Translations under genes and position numbers: made by a program
Part shown: positions 16,640 through 25,246 of the stretch, piece after piece
How the letters are laid out: each line of letters starts with the position of its first letter
Numbering within the stretch: the first letter of the stretch is position 1
Notes under the pieces: model-generated
What the model was told of the DNA's origin: nothing
What the model saw: only the letters and a program-made list of their open reading frames with translations
Databases searched by the model: none
Assembly: GCA_018664075.1 (NCBI GenBank)
Contig: JABJOY010000066.1
Coordinates: forward strand, 1 to 39,472
Origin: Porticoccaceae bacterium
GTDB lineage: Bacteria > Pseudomonadota > Gammaproteobacteria > Pseudomonadales > Porticoccaceae
Length of the DNA stretch: 39,472 bases
Reading direction: 5' to 3'

Positions 16640-18097
16640 TTAGTCCTCATGCCAACTGCGATTGTCACTCTCAATCAGGATCTCGGCCTTCGAAGGCCCC
16701 CAGGATCCAGCGCTATAGGATTTAGTACCCATTTTCTTATCGGACCAGGCCTCCAATAATGTGTCGCACCAGCGCCAGGATGCTTCAATCTCATCGCGGC
16801 TGACAAATAGCCATTGATCGCCTTTAATAACTTCGAGCAGCAGTCGCTCATAGGCATCAGCAATTCTTGAGTCACCAGCAGAATCAAAGAAATCCAGATT
16901 CAGGGTGCGCTTTTCAACACCCATGCGCTCTTTAAGGCTCTGCTTTTTGGACACCATCTCTAGCTGAATACCTTCATTGGGCTGCAGATTTATAATCAAT
17001 CGATTATTGGCTTCATTATTGGTCTCAGGGAACAGGGAATGAGGATTATCTTTGTAAGTAATCACCACCTGGGTCACCTTGTCTTTCATGCGCTTTCCTG
17101 TGCGCAGATAGAATGGCACACCAGTCCAACGCCAGTTATCCACATGAACCTTCAGTGCCACATAGGTTTCATTATTGCTGCTGTCACCAGAGCAACCCTC
17201 TTCTTCCATGTAGCCAACCACAGGCTCGCCAGCAACCCAGCCGGCAGCGTACTGACCGCGCACAGCCTGATCGAGCACATTGTCGCGATCGATGGGACTG
17301 AGGGCTCTGAGCAGTTTGACTTTTTCGGCGCGAATTTCATCCGCCTCTAGGGAGTTTGGCGGTTCCATGGCAACCATGCACAGCAGTTGCAGCAAGTGAT
17401 TCTGAACCATGTCGCGCAGCTGTCCCACTTTATCGTAATAGGACCAGCGACCCTCAATACCTACAGTTTCCGCGGCAGTTATCTGCACATGATCAATACA
17501 GCTATTATCCCACTGGGAGTTAATCATGCGGTTGGCAAAACGCAGGGCCAACAGATTCTGTACTGTCTCTTTACCCAGATAATGGTCAATGCGATAGATA
17601 TTGCGTTCAGGAAAGTAACGGCCAACAGTATCGTTTACTTCCTGAGAGCTTTCCAGATCATGGCCAATAGGTTTCTCGAGAACAATACGTGAAGTCTTAC
17701 CCACACAGCCTGCCTCATCGAGGTGCTTGCAGATAGAGCCAAAAATACTTGGCGGCGTGGCCATATAATAGACCATGGTACGCTTATCAATCGACCACTC
17801 TTTAAGCGCGGCAAATTGTTTTTTCTGAGAAAAATCAATGCGAATATACTGCAGTCGATGGCTAAACCTTTTCCACAGGGTTTCATCCCATTCTGACTCA
17901 CCAATAGCAGCCTCTAATATCAAGCGGGTCTGCTCAATAAAGATAACACTGTCAATATCCTCCCGTGCCACACCGGCAATTCGCACACTGTCAGCCAGCA
18001 GACCGGCTTTATCTAAATGATAAAGTGCGGGAAATAGCTTGCGCTTGGACAGGTCGCCGCGGGCGCCAAAAATAACCAGATCAATATTGCTGCTCAT
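16640..18097 (-). CDS. zwf: Glucose-6-phosphate 1-dehydrogenase
   Basis: Zwf oxidises glucose-6-phosphate to the lactone, making NADPH. The 485-residue protein has the nucleotide-binding FGARGDLSKRKLFPALY near residues 10-26 (Arg in place of the common Ser of GxxGDL), EKPIGHD, and the catalytic RIDHYLGKETVQNLLALRF near 170-188. Length is typical. GAGG lies 6 bases before the ATG. Although co-directional with eda (64 bases away), it has a HexR-type palindrome directly upstream, so it is likely to have its own regulated promoter as well as read-through from edd. Confidence 0.97.
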   Translation of the reverse strand: MSSNIDLVIFGARGDLSKRKLFPALYHLDKAGLLADSVRIAGVAREDIDSVIFIEQTRLILEAAIGESEWDETLWKRFSHRLQYIRIDFSQKKQFAALKEWSIDKRTMVYYMATPPSIFGSICKHLDEAGCVGKTSRIVLEKPIGHDLESSQEVNDTVGRYFPERNIYRIDHYLGKETVQNLLALRFANRMINSQWDNSCIDHVQITAAETVGIEGRWSYYDKVGQLRDMVQNHLLQLLCMVAMEPPNSLEADEIRAEKVKLLRALSPIDRDNVLDQAVRGQYAAGWVAGEPVVGYMEEEGCSGDSSNNETYVALKVHVDNWRWTGVPFYLRTGKRMKDKVTQVVITYKDNPHSLFPETNNEANNRLIINLQPNEGIQLEMVSKKQSLKERMGVEKRTLNLDFFDSAGDSRIADAYERLLLEVIKGDQWLFVSRDEIEASWRWCDTLLEAWSDKKMGTKSYSAGSWGPSKAEILIESDNRSWHED

Positions 18098-18113
18098 TGT
18101 AAACCTCAGTAGT

Positions 18114-18130
18114 TTTGTACCATGTACAAA
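18114..18130. promoter_or_regulatory. Perfect HexR-type operator upstream of zwf
   Basis: TTTGTACCATGTACAAA is a perfect 17-base inverted repeat with a 3-base centre, located 17 bases before the zwf ATG. It contains TTGT-N7-ACAA, the operator pattern described for Pseudomonas putida HexR. It differs in style from the TGTAA-N5-TTACA sites at edd and pgi. Binding is inferred. Confidence 0.65.
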
Positions 18131-18161
18131 CTTTCTATTCCAAACTAAAACCGCTTAAAGA

Positions 18162-18779
18162 CTAGCCCGCAAGCTCAACTGCTTCTCGCGCCAGTGTCTC
18201 AATTTCAGACCAGGCTTGCTGGCGAATCAAATTTGTCTGCGCAATCCAGGACCCGCCAACACATAATACATTTGGTAGGGCCAAATATTCCACGACGTTA
18301 TGTAAGCCAATGCCCCCAGTTGGACAGAACCTTACATCACCAAAGGGGCCGGCAAATGCTTTTAATACAGAGGTACCGCCAGCAGCTTCCGCCGGGAAGA
18401 ATTTAAAATCCCGATGGCCGTATTCCATACCGCGCATCAACTCACTGACCGAAGCAACACCAGGTAAAAATGGCACTGAAGATTGCGCCCCGGCTTCCAG
18501 TAATTTATCTGTCGCGCCAGGGGAAATCATAAACTGACAGCCCAGATCTTCAGATAGCTTTATCTGTTGTTCATTGCATACAGTGCCAGTGCCTACGATG
18601 GCATCAGGTACATGTTTTACAATTTCACGAATGCCTTCAACGGCGGCCTCGGTTCTCAGGGTCACTTCCAATACCTTAAGCCCCCCGGCAACCAATGCCT
18701 GTGCCAGTGGAACTGCATCTTCCACTCGGTCTAATGTAATGACTGGAATCACAGAATGACCAGCTAAAATATTTCTCAC
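18162..18779 (-). CDS. eda: 2-keto-3-deoxy-6-phosphogluconate aldolase
   Basis: Eda splits KDPG into pyruvate and glyceraldehyde-3-phosphate, the last specific step of the Entner-Doudoroff pathway. The 205-residue class I aldolase shows SVIPVITLDRVEDAVPLAQAL, LEVTLRTEAAVEGI with the catalytic Glu, VGTGTV, and the Schiff-base lysine region DFKFFPAEAAGG near residues 128-139, plus RFCPTGGI. Start is GTG at 18779, with a strong AAGGAG 6 bases upstream overlapping the glk stop. Its substrate KDPG is the HexR effector. Confidence 0.96.
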   Translation of the reverse strand: MRNILAGHSVIPVITLDRVEDAVPLAQALVAGGLKVLEVTLRTEAAVEGIREIVKHVPDAIVGTGTVCNEQQIKLSEDLGCQFMISPGATDKLLEAGAQSSVPFLPGVASVSELMRGMEYGHRDFKFFPAEAAGGTSVLKAFAGPFGDVRFCPTGGIGLHNVVEYLALPNVLCVGGSWIAQTNLIRQQAWSEIETLAREAVELAG

Positions 18780-18789
18780 TTACAACTCC

Positions 18790-19764
18790 TTAGATTTGCT
18801 GTAGCTTCTTCGCCGCACCCAAAAGGCCGAGATTGCTGCGTACAACTATAAAAACTGGTATTGGCTGCAAGTAGCTAACAAAGCGACCTTTGTCTTCAAA
18901 CTTGCTGCGGAAACCACTATTGATAAAAAACTCCTGGAAGCGGGGAATAACACCACCCGCAATATAAATACCGCCCTTGGCACCAAAGGTAAGAGCCAGA
19001 TTGCCAGCGGCAGAGCCCATGCCTTCACAAAACATATTTAGCGTCTGCAGAGCCTTGCTATCCGACTTATCCAGAGCAGCAGCTACCACTTCAGCCGGGG
19101 TTTCAAATTCAACCTCAACAGCTTCAATAGAGCACAGAGCAATATAAATATTAAGAATACCTTTGCCTGATAACAGGCGCTCCAAAGACACTCGGCCATA
19201 GCGCTCGCGCAGCGAGTTGACCACCTTGCTCTGCATATCATCAATTGGCGGGTAGTCTGCATGACCACCTTCGGTATCAATCACATCATAGCTATCGACC
19301 CGCGGAACCAACCCGGCAACACCCAGACCAGTCCCTGCACCAAGAATACCAATCGGCTTGGTACTGACCGCATCACCGCCACCCACTTTAACCAGGTCAC
19401 TGTCATCCAGTTCGGTAATACCATGGGCCACAGCTTCAAAATCATTAATCACCGATAGATTTTCACAGCCGAGCAACTGCTTGAGGTGGGTCTTGGTAAA
19501 CTGCCAGTGACTATTGGTAAAAGATATCTCTTCATCGTCTGCGGGGCAGGCCACCGCAAAACAAACATTAGCTGGCGCATTATCCCAGCCCGTGGCTGTG
19601 GCAATCTCAGCCAGCAGGCCATCAATCAGATCGGCAAACTGCGGATACTCTTCAACGGAATGATGAAACTCAAACTCACTTTCCAGACTGCCATCATCCA
19701 ACAGCGCAGAAAACCTCGCATTGGTACCACCAATATCAGCGACCAGATTCCAATTTGCAGACAT
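18790..19764 (-). CDS. glk: Glucokinase
   Basis: Glk phosphorylates glucose with ATP to feed the pathway. The 324-residue protein is of the bacterial GlkA (COG0837) type: VADIGGTNARFSAL near residues 8-21 (phosphate loop), SVINDFEAVAHG with catalytic Asp near 104, GILGAGTGLGVAGLV, and GGIYIAGGVIPR near the C-terminus. Placed between edd (3-base gap) and eda (10-base gap). That position implies that free glucose or its oligomers are taken up without PTS phosphorylation; no glucose transporter is in the window. Confidence 0.96.
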   Translation of the reverse strand: MSANWNLVADIGGTNARFSALLDDGSLESEFEFHHSVEEYPQFADLIDGLLAEIATATGWDNAPANVCFAVACPADDEEISFTNSHWQFTKTHLKQLLGCENLSVINDFEAVAHGITELDDSDLVKVGGGDAVSTKPIGILGAGTGLGVAGLVPRVDSYDVIDTEGGHADYPPIDDMQSKVVNSLRERYGRVSLERLLSGKGILNIYIALCSIEAVEVEFETPAEVVAAALDKSDSKALQTLNMFCEGMGSAAGNLALTFGAKGGIYIAGGVIPRFQEFFINSGFRSKFEDKGRFVSYLQPIPVFIVVRSNLGLLGAAKKLQQI

Positions 19765-19767
19765 AGC

Positions 19768-21594
19768 TTATTCCCCACCAAACAGATAGGAAGCACCCTG
19801 CTCTGCACTGCTGATATTGGCGCGGTTCATGGTAAATAATTCTCGACCACAGCCGCGCTGGCCAGCATTGGGCTGGGGCGCGTCATCGCGGGCCTCGAAC
19901 TCTGCAACATCGCCAACAAACAACAGCTCACCGGTCATACCATCGACGCGCAACATATCACCATCTTGCACCTTGGCCAGCAGACCACCGCAAGCGGCCT
20001 CTGGTACCAGATGAATAGCAGCTGGAACCTTGCCTGAAGCACCAGACATACGGCCATCGGTGACCAGCGCCACCTTGAACCCCTTGTCCTGCAATGTACC
20101 CAGAAACGGCATTAGTTTGTGCAGCTCCGGCATGCCCAGTGCTTTGGGGCCCTGGTAACGCACAACCACCACGCAGTCTCTATCCAGAGAGCCTGATTTA
20201 AACAATGGCTCCAGATCGTCCTGTGCATCGATCACTACGGCTGGTGCTTCAACCACTTGATTTTCCGGTGCCACCGCAGAGATTTTCATCACACCGCGAC
20301 CCAGATTACCCCTCATCAGCCGCAGACCGCCCTCGGCAGAAAATGGCTTATCAACTGTGGTTAAAACCTCAGTATCCAGAGGCGTCTGGGGAGACTCACT
20401 CCACACAATCTTGTTGTCAGCATCCAGTTTTGGTTCCTGGGTAAAGTCAGAAAAGTCCGTGCCCCAAGAGGTTTTAGCATCGCCGTGCATAAAGCCGGCA
20501 TCCAGCAACTGACGGAACATACAGCTGGTACCACCAGCCGCATGGAAATGATTTACATCCGCCTGACCATTAGGGTAGACCCGGGCCAGCAGGGGAACCG
20601 CAGCACTTAAGTCAGAAATATCGTCCCAGTTAAGGACAATCCCCGCAGAGCGGGCCATGGCCACAAGATGCATTGTATGATTGGTCGAGCCTCCGGAAGC
20701 CAACAGAGCCACGGTGCCGTTAACGACAGCACGGGCATCAACAACCTCACCCACCGGGCGGTAATCATTACCCAGCGCAGTAATGCGCGCTAGCTGGTAA
20801 GCAGCTTCCGAGGTTAATTTGTCACGCAGGGGGTTTTCCGGGTTAACAAATGAACTGCCGGGCATTTGCAGACCCATGGCTTCCAGAACCATCTGATTGC
20901 TGTTAGCCGTGCCGTAAAAAGTACAGGTACCGGCACTGTGATAGGAATCCGACTCCGCCTGCAATAATTCATCGCGGCCAATCTGACCCTGGGCATAGAG
21001 CTGGCGGATACGCTGCTTTTCTTTGTTGGGCAGGCCAGTCTCCATAGGTCCGGCGGGCACAAACAGCGCTGGCAGATAACCAAAGCTCAGCACCCCCATC
21101 ACCAAACCGGGAACAATTTTGTCGCAGATACCCAGAGCCAATACACCGTCAAACATCTGGTGAGACAGCGATAGCGCCGTGCACTGGGCGATCAAGTCGC
21201 GGCTTAACAGGCTCAATTCCATACCGTCCTGCCCCTGGGTCACACCATCACACATCGCGGGAACACCGCCGGCAACCTGAGCCGTGCAGCCAATTTCACG
21301 CATGGCCTGCTTGAGCTTGTCCGGGTAAGTGGCGTAGGGCTGATGGGCCGAGAGCATGTCGTTGTAGGCAGTGACAATTGCCATATTGCCCGCTTCCATC
21401 ATGCGCAGACTGTTTTTGTCCTCTTCACCGCAGGCGGCAAAGCCGTGGGCAAGGTTGCCACAGCTTAATTTACCCCTTTCCGGGCGATTGTTGTGGTCCT
21501 CAGCGATCTGTCGTAAATAATCGTCACGCAATGTAGCGCTGCGCTCTATAATGCGCTGCGTTACCGCGGCAACTTGGGGATTAATCTTGCCCAT
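19768..21594 (-). CDS. edd: 6-phosphogluconate dehydratase
   Basis: Edd dehydrates 6-phosphogluconate to KDPG and is an iron-sulphur enzyme of the IlvD/Edd family. The 608-residue protein has [16 protein letters not shown] (residues about 44-59), [18 protein letters not shown], a second Cys region [20 protein letters not shown], and [17 protein letters not shown]. The frame is open to 21660 upstream, but that part covers the operators and is rich in hydrophobic junk; the ATG at 21594 has GGAG 5 bases before it and starts where the family starts. First gene of edd-glk-eda-zwf-pgl. Confidence 0.96.
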   Translation of the reverse strand: MGKINPQVAAVTQRIIERSATLRDDYLRQIAEDHNNRPERGKLSCGNLAHGFAACGEEDKNSLRMMEAGNMAIVTAYNDMLSAHQPYATYPDKLKQAMREIGCTAQVAGGVPAMCDGVTQGQDGMELSLLSRDLIAQCTALSLSHQMFDGVLALGICDKIVPGLVMGVLSFGYLPALFVPAGPMETGLPNKEKQRIRQLYAQGQIGRDELLQAESDSYHSAGTCTFYGTANSNQMVLEAMGLQMPGSSFVNPENPLRDKLTSEAAYQLARITALGNDYRPVGEVVDARAVVNGTVALLASGGSTNHTMHLVAMARSAGIVLNWDDISDLSAAVPLLARVYPNGQADVNHFHAAGGTSCMFRQLLDAGFMHGDAKTSWGTDFSDFTQEPKLDADNKIVWSESPQTPLDTEVLTTVDKPFSAEGGLRLMRGNLGRGVMKISAVAPENQVVEAPAVVIDAQDDLEPLFKSGSLDRDCVVVVRYQGPKALGMPELHKLMPFLGTLQDKGFKVALVTDGRMSGASGKVPAAIHLVPEAACGGLLAKVQDGDMLRVDGMTGELLFVGDVAEFEARDDAPQPNAGQRGCGRELFTMNRANISSAEQGASYLFGGE

Positions 21595-21622
21595 AATGGC
21601 TCCAAAACAATAGTTGCGCAAT

Positions 21623-21637
21623 TGTAACAAAATTACA
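21623..21637. promoter_or_regulatory. HexR operator overlapping the edd promoter -10
   Basis: TGTAACAAAATTACA is a close match to the HexR consensus TGTAA-N5-TTACA. Read on the minus strand, its right arm TGTAAT (21637 to 21632) is also a good -10 box, so a bound repressor would cover RNA polymerase contacts of edd. It lies 29 bases before the edd ATG. Confidence 0.75.
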
Positions 21638-21660
21638 TAAATTGACCATAAATAATGCAA
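21632..21660 (-). promoter_or_regulatory. sigma-70 promoter of edd-glk-eda-zwf-pgl
   Basis: Minus strand TTGCAT (21660 to 21655) and TGTAAT (21637 to 21632) separated by exactly 17 bases. The -10 box is part of the HexR operator. Predicted leader is about 30 bases before the edd ATG. Confidence 0.65.
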
Positions 21661-21668
21661 CTTATGAT
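21642..21668 (+). promoter_or_regulatory. Candidate promoter of pgi
   Basis: TTGACC (21642-21647) and TATGAT (21663-21668) are 15 bases apart, a short but usable spacing. It overlaps the oppositely directed edd promoter, and the second HexR operator falls just after the predicted start. Spacing makes this a moderate call. Confidence 0.4.
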
Positions 21669-21675
21669 TAAATAT

Positions 21676-21690
21676 CGTAATTTAATTACA
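21676..21690. promoter_or_regulatory. HexR operator upstream of pgi
   Basis: CGTAATTTAATTACA matches TGTAA-N5-TTACA with one mismatch and is nearly a full dyad. Its centre lies 53 bases, about five helical turns, from the centre of the edd operator, so HexR dimers on both could cooperate across the divergent promoters. Confidence 0.7.
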
Positions 21691-21772
21691 TTTAGTTTTA
21701 ATGATAGGTACTAAGCAATACAATCAAGTTTACGCCTTAAACAACCAGTCTTATACAGGAAATGAGCTACAG

Positions 21773-23368
21773 ATGAACGATACATCCTACTCACCCACAT
21801 CCACTCCGGCCTGGTCAAACCTGCAACAAGCAGCCAACAGTGCCGCCGAGCTCAATATTGCCGAACTACTTACGGCCAATCCACAGCGAGCTGAGCAATA
21901 TTCAACAAGCAGTGGTGAGTTATATCTGGATTTTTCCAAAAATCTGTTGAGTGATTCTATTTGGACAGAACTGCTGGCTCTGGCCGAGCAGTCACAGCTG
22001 CAATCACATCGCGCCGCCATGTTTGCTGGCGATCCTATTAACAGCACCGAGAACCGCGCAGTGCTCCATGCCGCGCTGCGCGCCGAGTCACAGGACGCAG
22101 GCACTGATTTGGAGCTAGCGCGAATAGCTCAGGTTAAAGGCCAATTGGAGGCAGTCAGGCAAACCAGCGACAAGATTCGTCGCGGCGATTGGCTCGGCAG
22201 CACAGGCAAAGGGATTAAAAATCTGGTTAATATTGGTATTGGCGGCTCCGATCTGGGCCCCAAGCTGGCCTGCGCTGCGCTGGAGGAATTTGCCCACCCG
22301 GATATCAATGTCTACTTTATTTCCAATGTCGATGGTGCAGAGATTTTAACACTGCTTAAAAAACTCGACCCGGAAACCACTCTAGTCGCCCTGGCCAGCA
22401 AGACCTTCACCACTCAGGAAACCCTGTTAAATGCTCAGACCGCCATTGAATGGTTTCAGCAGACTCTGGGTCTAGAAAATGCCCAGAGCAGCAGCCACTT
22501 TGTCGGCCTGACCGCCAACCCAGCCAATGCCATTGCCTATGGCATACCTGAAGATCAAATTCTTGAATTTGCTGAATGGGTCGGTGGCCGCTATTCACTC
22601 TGGTCGAGCATCGGACTCTCTATTGCCATCAGCATTGGTTTTGAACAGTTTGAGCAAATGCTGGCCGGTGCCCGGGAAATGGACCTGCACTTTCAAAATG
22701 CCCCGCTGGACAGGAATATGCCGGTGATCATGGCCCTGCTGGGAATCTGGTACAGCAATTTCCTCAAAGCCGAGTCCACTGCAGTAATTCCCTATTGTGA
22801 ACGCCTGCTACTGCTACCCTCATACCTGCAACAACTGGATATGGAGAGTAACGGCAAAGCAACAACATTAAATGGCGAGCCAGTAGATTACGACACAGGC
22901 GCCATTCTCTGGGGCCAGACTGGCACCAATGGTCAGCATGCCTTTTTCCAGCTGCTGCATCAGGGCACCAGAACAGTGCCCATCGACTTTATTGCCGCCG
23001 CTAAAGACAATCTCAGCAATGACAATCACCACCGGGTGCTGCTGGGCAATATGCTCGCTCAGTCCTCTGCACTAATGACCGGGCAGGCGGCACCAGAGGG
23101 GCAGCAATACAGATATTATCCGGGCAACAAGCCCTCCAATACCTTGATACTCAATCGCCTGTCGCCGAAAAACTTCGGCGCATTGATTGCTCTCTACGAG
23201 CACAAGGTATTTGTGCAGGGCAGTATCTGGAACATTAATTCGTTCGATCAATGGGGTGTGGAGTTAGGCAAGAAAATGGCCAATGAGCTATTGGGAGACA
23301 ATGCAGAAACTGCGGAGTTTGACCCGTCCACCAAAGCACTCTTTAGGCATATTGCCAAGAGCAACTAA
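21773..23368 (+). CDS. pgi: Glucose-6-phosphate isomerase
   Basis: Pgi interconverts glucose-6-phosphate and fructose-6-phosphate, linking the Entner-Doudoroff block to gluconeogenesis. The 531-residue protein shows the family blocks [51 protein letters not shown], the [11 protein letters not shown] region, and [16 protein letters not shown] with the catalytic His. I choose the ATG at 21773 rather than the open frame from 21701, since the added residues are not family-like. It is divergent from edd and its TAA overlaps the ispH stop codon on the other strand. Confidence 0.95.
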   Translation: MNDTSYSPTSTPAWSNLQQAANSAAELNIAELLTANPQRAEQYSTSSGELYLDFSKNLLSDSIWTELLALAEQSQLQSHRAAMFAGDPINSTENRAVLHAALRAESQDAGTDLELARIAQVKGQLEAVRQTSDKIRRGDWLGSTGKGIKNLVNIGIGGSDLGPKLACAALEEFAHPDINVYFISNVDGAEILTLLKKLDPETTLVALASKTFTTQETLLNAQTAIEWFQQTLGLENAQSSSHFVGLTANPANAIAYGIPEDQILEFAEWVGGRYSLWSSIGLSIAISIGFEQFEQMLAGAREMDLHFQNAPLDRNMPVIMALLGIWYSNFLKAESTAVIPYCERLLLLPSYLQQLDMESNGKATTLNGEPVDYDTGAILWGQTGTNGQHAFFQLLHQGTRTVPIDFIAAAKDNLSNDNHHRVLLGNMLAQSSALMTGQAAPEGQQYRYYPGNKPSNTLILNRLSPKNFGALIALYEHKVFVQGSIWNINSFDQWGVELGKKMANELLGDNAETAEFDPSTKALFRHIAKSN

Positions 23369-24300
23369 AGGCGCAATTCCCTGGGCAGGGAGAAGCTGAT
23401 ATTTTCCACCACACCGTCCAGCTCCTGTGGGGCGGTGGCACCCAGCTCGACCAGCCGGCTAATCACATCTTTTACCAATACCTCTGGTGCTGAAGCACCA
23501 GCGGTGACGCCGATGGCGCCGGCACTGTGCAACCAGTCTGACTGGATATCCTGGGGCCCGTCGATCAGATAGGCCTGACAGCCACAGCGCTCAGCCAGCT
23601 CGCGCAGGCGATTGGAATTTGAGCTTGCCACAGAGCCTACCACCAGCACCAAATCAGTCTCTATGGCCAACTGCTTCACCGCATCCTGACGATTCTGGGT
23701 GGCATAACAAATATCATCTTTGCGAGGCCCCCTAATAAGAGGGAATTTCAGTCTCAGGGCATCAATAACCACCGCAGTGTCATCCATGGACAGAGTCGTC
23801 TGAGTAACAAAAGCCAGCTTGGACGGATCATTGACCTCCAGAGCTAAAACATCCTGCTCATTCTCAACCAAATAGATCACGCCGCCCGTCGAGAGGTCAT
23901 ACTGACCCATGGTGCCCTCAACCTCAGGATGTCCCTGATGGCCAATCAGCACACATTCCATGCCCTCTTGAGCATACTTGGTCACCTCGATATGAACCTT
24001 AGTTACCAGGGGACAGGTGGCGTCAAAGACTTTAAGGTTGCGCCGGGCTGCCTCATCCTGCACCGCCTGAGAAACCCCGTGAGCACTAAAAATCACAATC
24101 ACATCATCGGGAATTTCGTCCAGCTCATCGACAAACACGGCACCGCGATTGCGCAAACCATCCACCACAAATTTATTGTGCACAACCTCGTGGCGCACAT
24201 AGACAGGCGCACCAAACACATCCAGCGCACGGTCGACAATATCAATAGCCCGGTCTACACCGGCACAGAAACCCCGCGGGTTCGCCAGTTTAATATCCAT
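23365..24300 (-). CDS. ispH: 4-hydroxy-3-methylbut-2-enyl diphosphate reductase IspH (LytB)
   Basis: IspH makes isopentenyl and dimethylallyl diphosphate in the last step of the MEP isoprenoid pathway, using a 4Fe-4S cluster. The 311-residue protein has the three cluster cysteines in [27 protein letters not shown] and [10 protein letters not shown], plus [12 protein letters not shown] and the E-containing [11 protein letters not shown] block. The ATG at 24300 shares a base with the fkpB stop (TGATG), so translation is coupled; a TTG at 24303 is less likely. Last gene of ribF-ileS-lspA-fkpB-ispH. Confidence 0.96.
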   Translation of the reverse strand: MDIKLANPRGFCAGVDRAIDIVDRALDVFGAPVYVRHEVVHNKFVVDGLRNRGAVFVDELDEIPDDVIVIFSAHGVSQAVQDEAARRNLKVFDATCPLVTKVHIEVTKYAQEGMECVLIGHQGHPEVEGTMGQYDLSTGGVIYLVENEQDVLALEVNDPSKLAFVTQTTLSMDDTAVVIDALRLKFPLIRGPRKDDICYATQNRQDAVKQLAIETDLVLVVGSVASSNSNRLRELAERCGCQAYLIDGPQDIQSDWLHSAGAIGVTAGASAPEVLVKDVISRLVELGATAPQELDGVVENISFSLPRELRL

Positions 24301-24740
24301 CAATGCACTCGCTGGGGTGAGACGCTGATAATTTTCACCCGAAAAGTAATCACCTGACCGGCAAGGGGATGATTAAAATCAATCATCACCTCATCATCAC
24401 CCACTTCAATAATAACTCCGGGCAACTCGCCATCCCCATTTTGAAATGAATACATAGCCCCGAGCTCCAGCTCATCCTTCTCAAAGTTGCCGCGCTCAAC
24501 CCCCTGCACATTCTGTGGGTTGTGTTGGCCAAAAGCATTCTCCGGCGCAATAGAAAACTCGCGCTCATCGCCATCGACCAAACCAATCAGCGGCTCTTCA
24601 AAGCCAGGCAACAGGTTGCCATCGCCAACCACAAATGTAGCTGGCTGAGTATCAAAATTGGAATCCACCACATGGCCATCTTCGAGGGCCAGTGAAAAAT
24701 GCAATGTCACGCTAGTTCCGGTATCAATTGAGAGAGGCAT
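24300..24740 (-). CDS. fkpB: FKBP-type peptidyl-prolyl isomerase, SlpA/FkpB type
   Basis: A 146-residue cytoplasmic prolyl isomerase and chaperone of the SlyD/SlpA class: [18 protein letters not shown] near residues 10-27, [24 protein letters not shown] near 36-59, APENAFGQ, and the insert-in-flap domain that follows ([18 protein letters not shown]), then [10 protein letters not shown]. The C-terminal histidine-rich metal tail of SlyD is absent, which favours SlpA/FkpB. Its place between lspA and ispH is the conserved one in gammaproteobacteria. Confidence 0.94.
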   Translation of the reverse strand: MPLSIDTGTSVTLHFSLALEDGHVVDSNFDTQPATFVVGDGNLLPGFEEPLIGLVDGDEREFSIAPENAFGQHNPQNVQGVERGNFEKDELELGAMYSFQNGDGELPGVIIEVGDDEVMIDFNHPLAGQVITFRVKIISVSPQRVH

Positions 24741-24748
24741 AATCAGGG

Positions 24749-25246
24749 TTACTCTTTGCTTTCTGCATCAGGGCCGTTAATCAGGGTATCGAATATGAGT
24801 ATGGCAGCTCCCACAGAAATACCGGCATCAGCAACATTAAATGCAGGGAAATGTTTGCCAGACCAGTGAAAATCTAAAAAATCCACCACATAGCCGAGGG
24901 TTAGGCGGTCATAGAGGTTACCAAGCGCCCCTCCCAGAATAAGTGCCAATGCTAACCCTTCCAGCTTACGCTGCACCGGCAGGCGTGCGATCCATACAAT
25001 AATCACTCCACTGATCACAGTAGCCAGCAGGCTAAAGCCCCAGCGCTGCCAGCCACCGGCATCACTCAAGAAACTAAAGGCCGCGCCATAATTGTGGGCG
25101 CGCACTAGATTAAAGAAACTACTAAAAAACTCGGTGTCACCATAGGCATAACGCTCAACAATCCACAGCTTGGACCATTGATCCAGCAACAGAACTGCCG
25201 CTGCAATAGCAAACCAGACCAGAGTCTGCCCACGCAGTCTAAGCAT
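24749..25246 (-). CDS. lspA: Lipoprotein signal peptidase LspA (signal peptidase II)
   Basis: LspA cuts the signal peptide from diacylglyceryl-modified prolipoproteins in the inner membrane. The 165-residue protein has four membrane helices and both catalytic aspartates, in [16 protein letters not shown] and [27 protein letters not shown] is the usual loop before the second helix. The frame is open upstream to 25354 within ileS, but family length and [11 protein letters not shown] as first residues support the ATG at 25246, which overlaps the ileS end by 8 bases. Confidence 0.95.
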   Translation of the reverse strand: MLRLRGQTLVWFAIAAAVLLLDQWSKLWIVERYAYGDTEFFSSFFNLVRAHNYGAAFSFLSDAGGWQRWGFSLLATVISGVIIVWIARLPVQRKLEGLALALILGGALGNLYDRLTLGYVVDFLDFHWSGKHFPAFNVADAGISVGAAILIFDTLINGPDAESKE

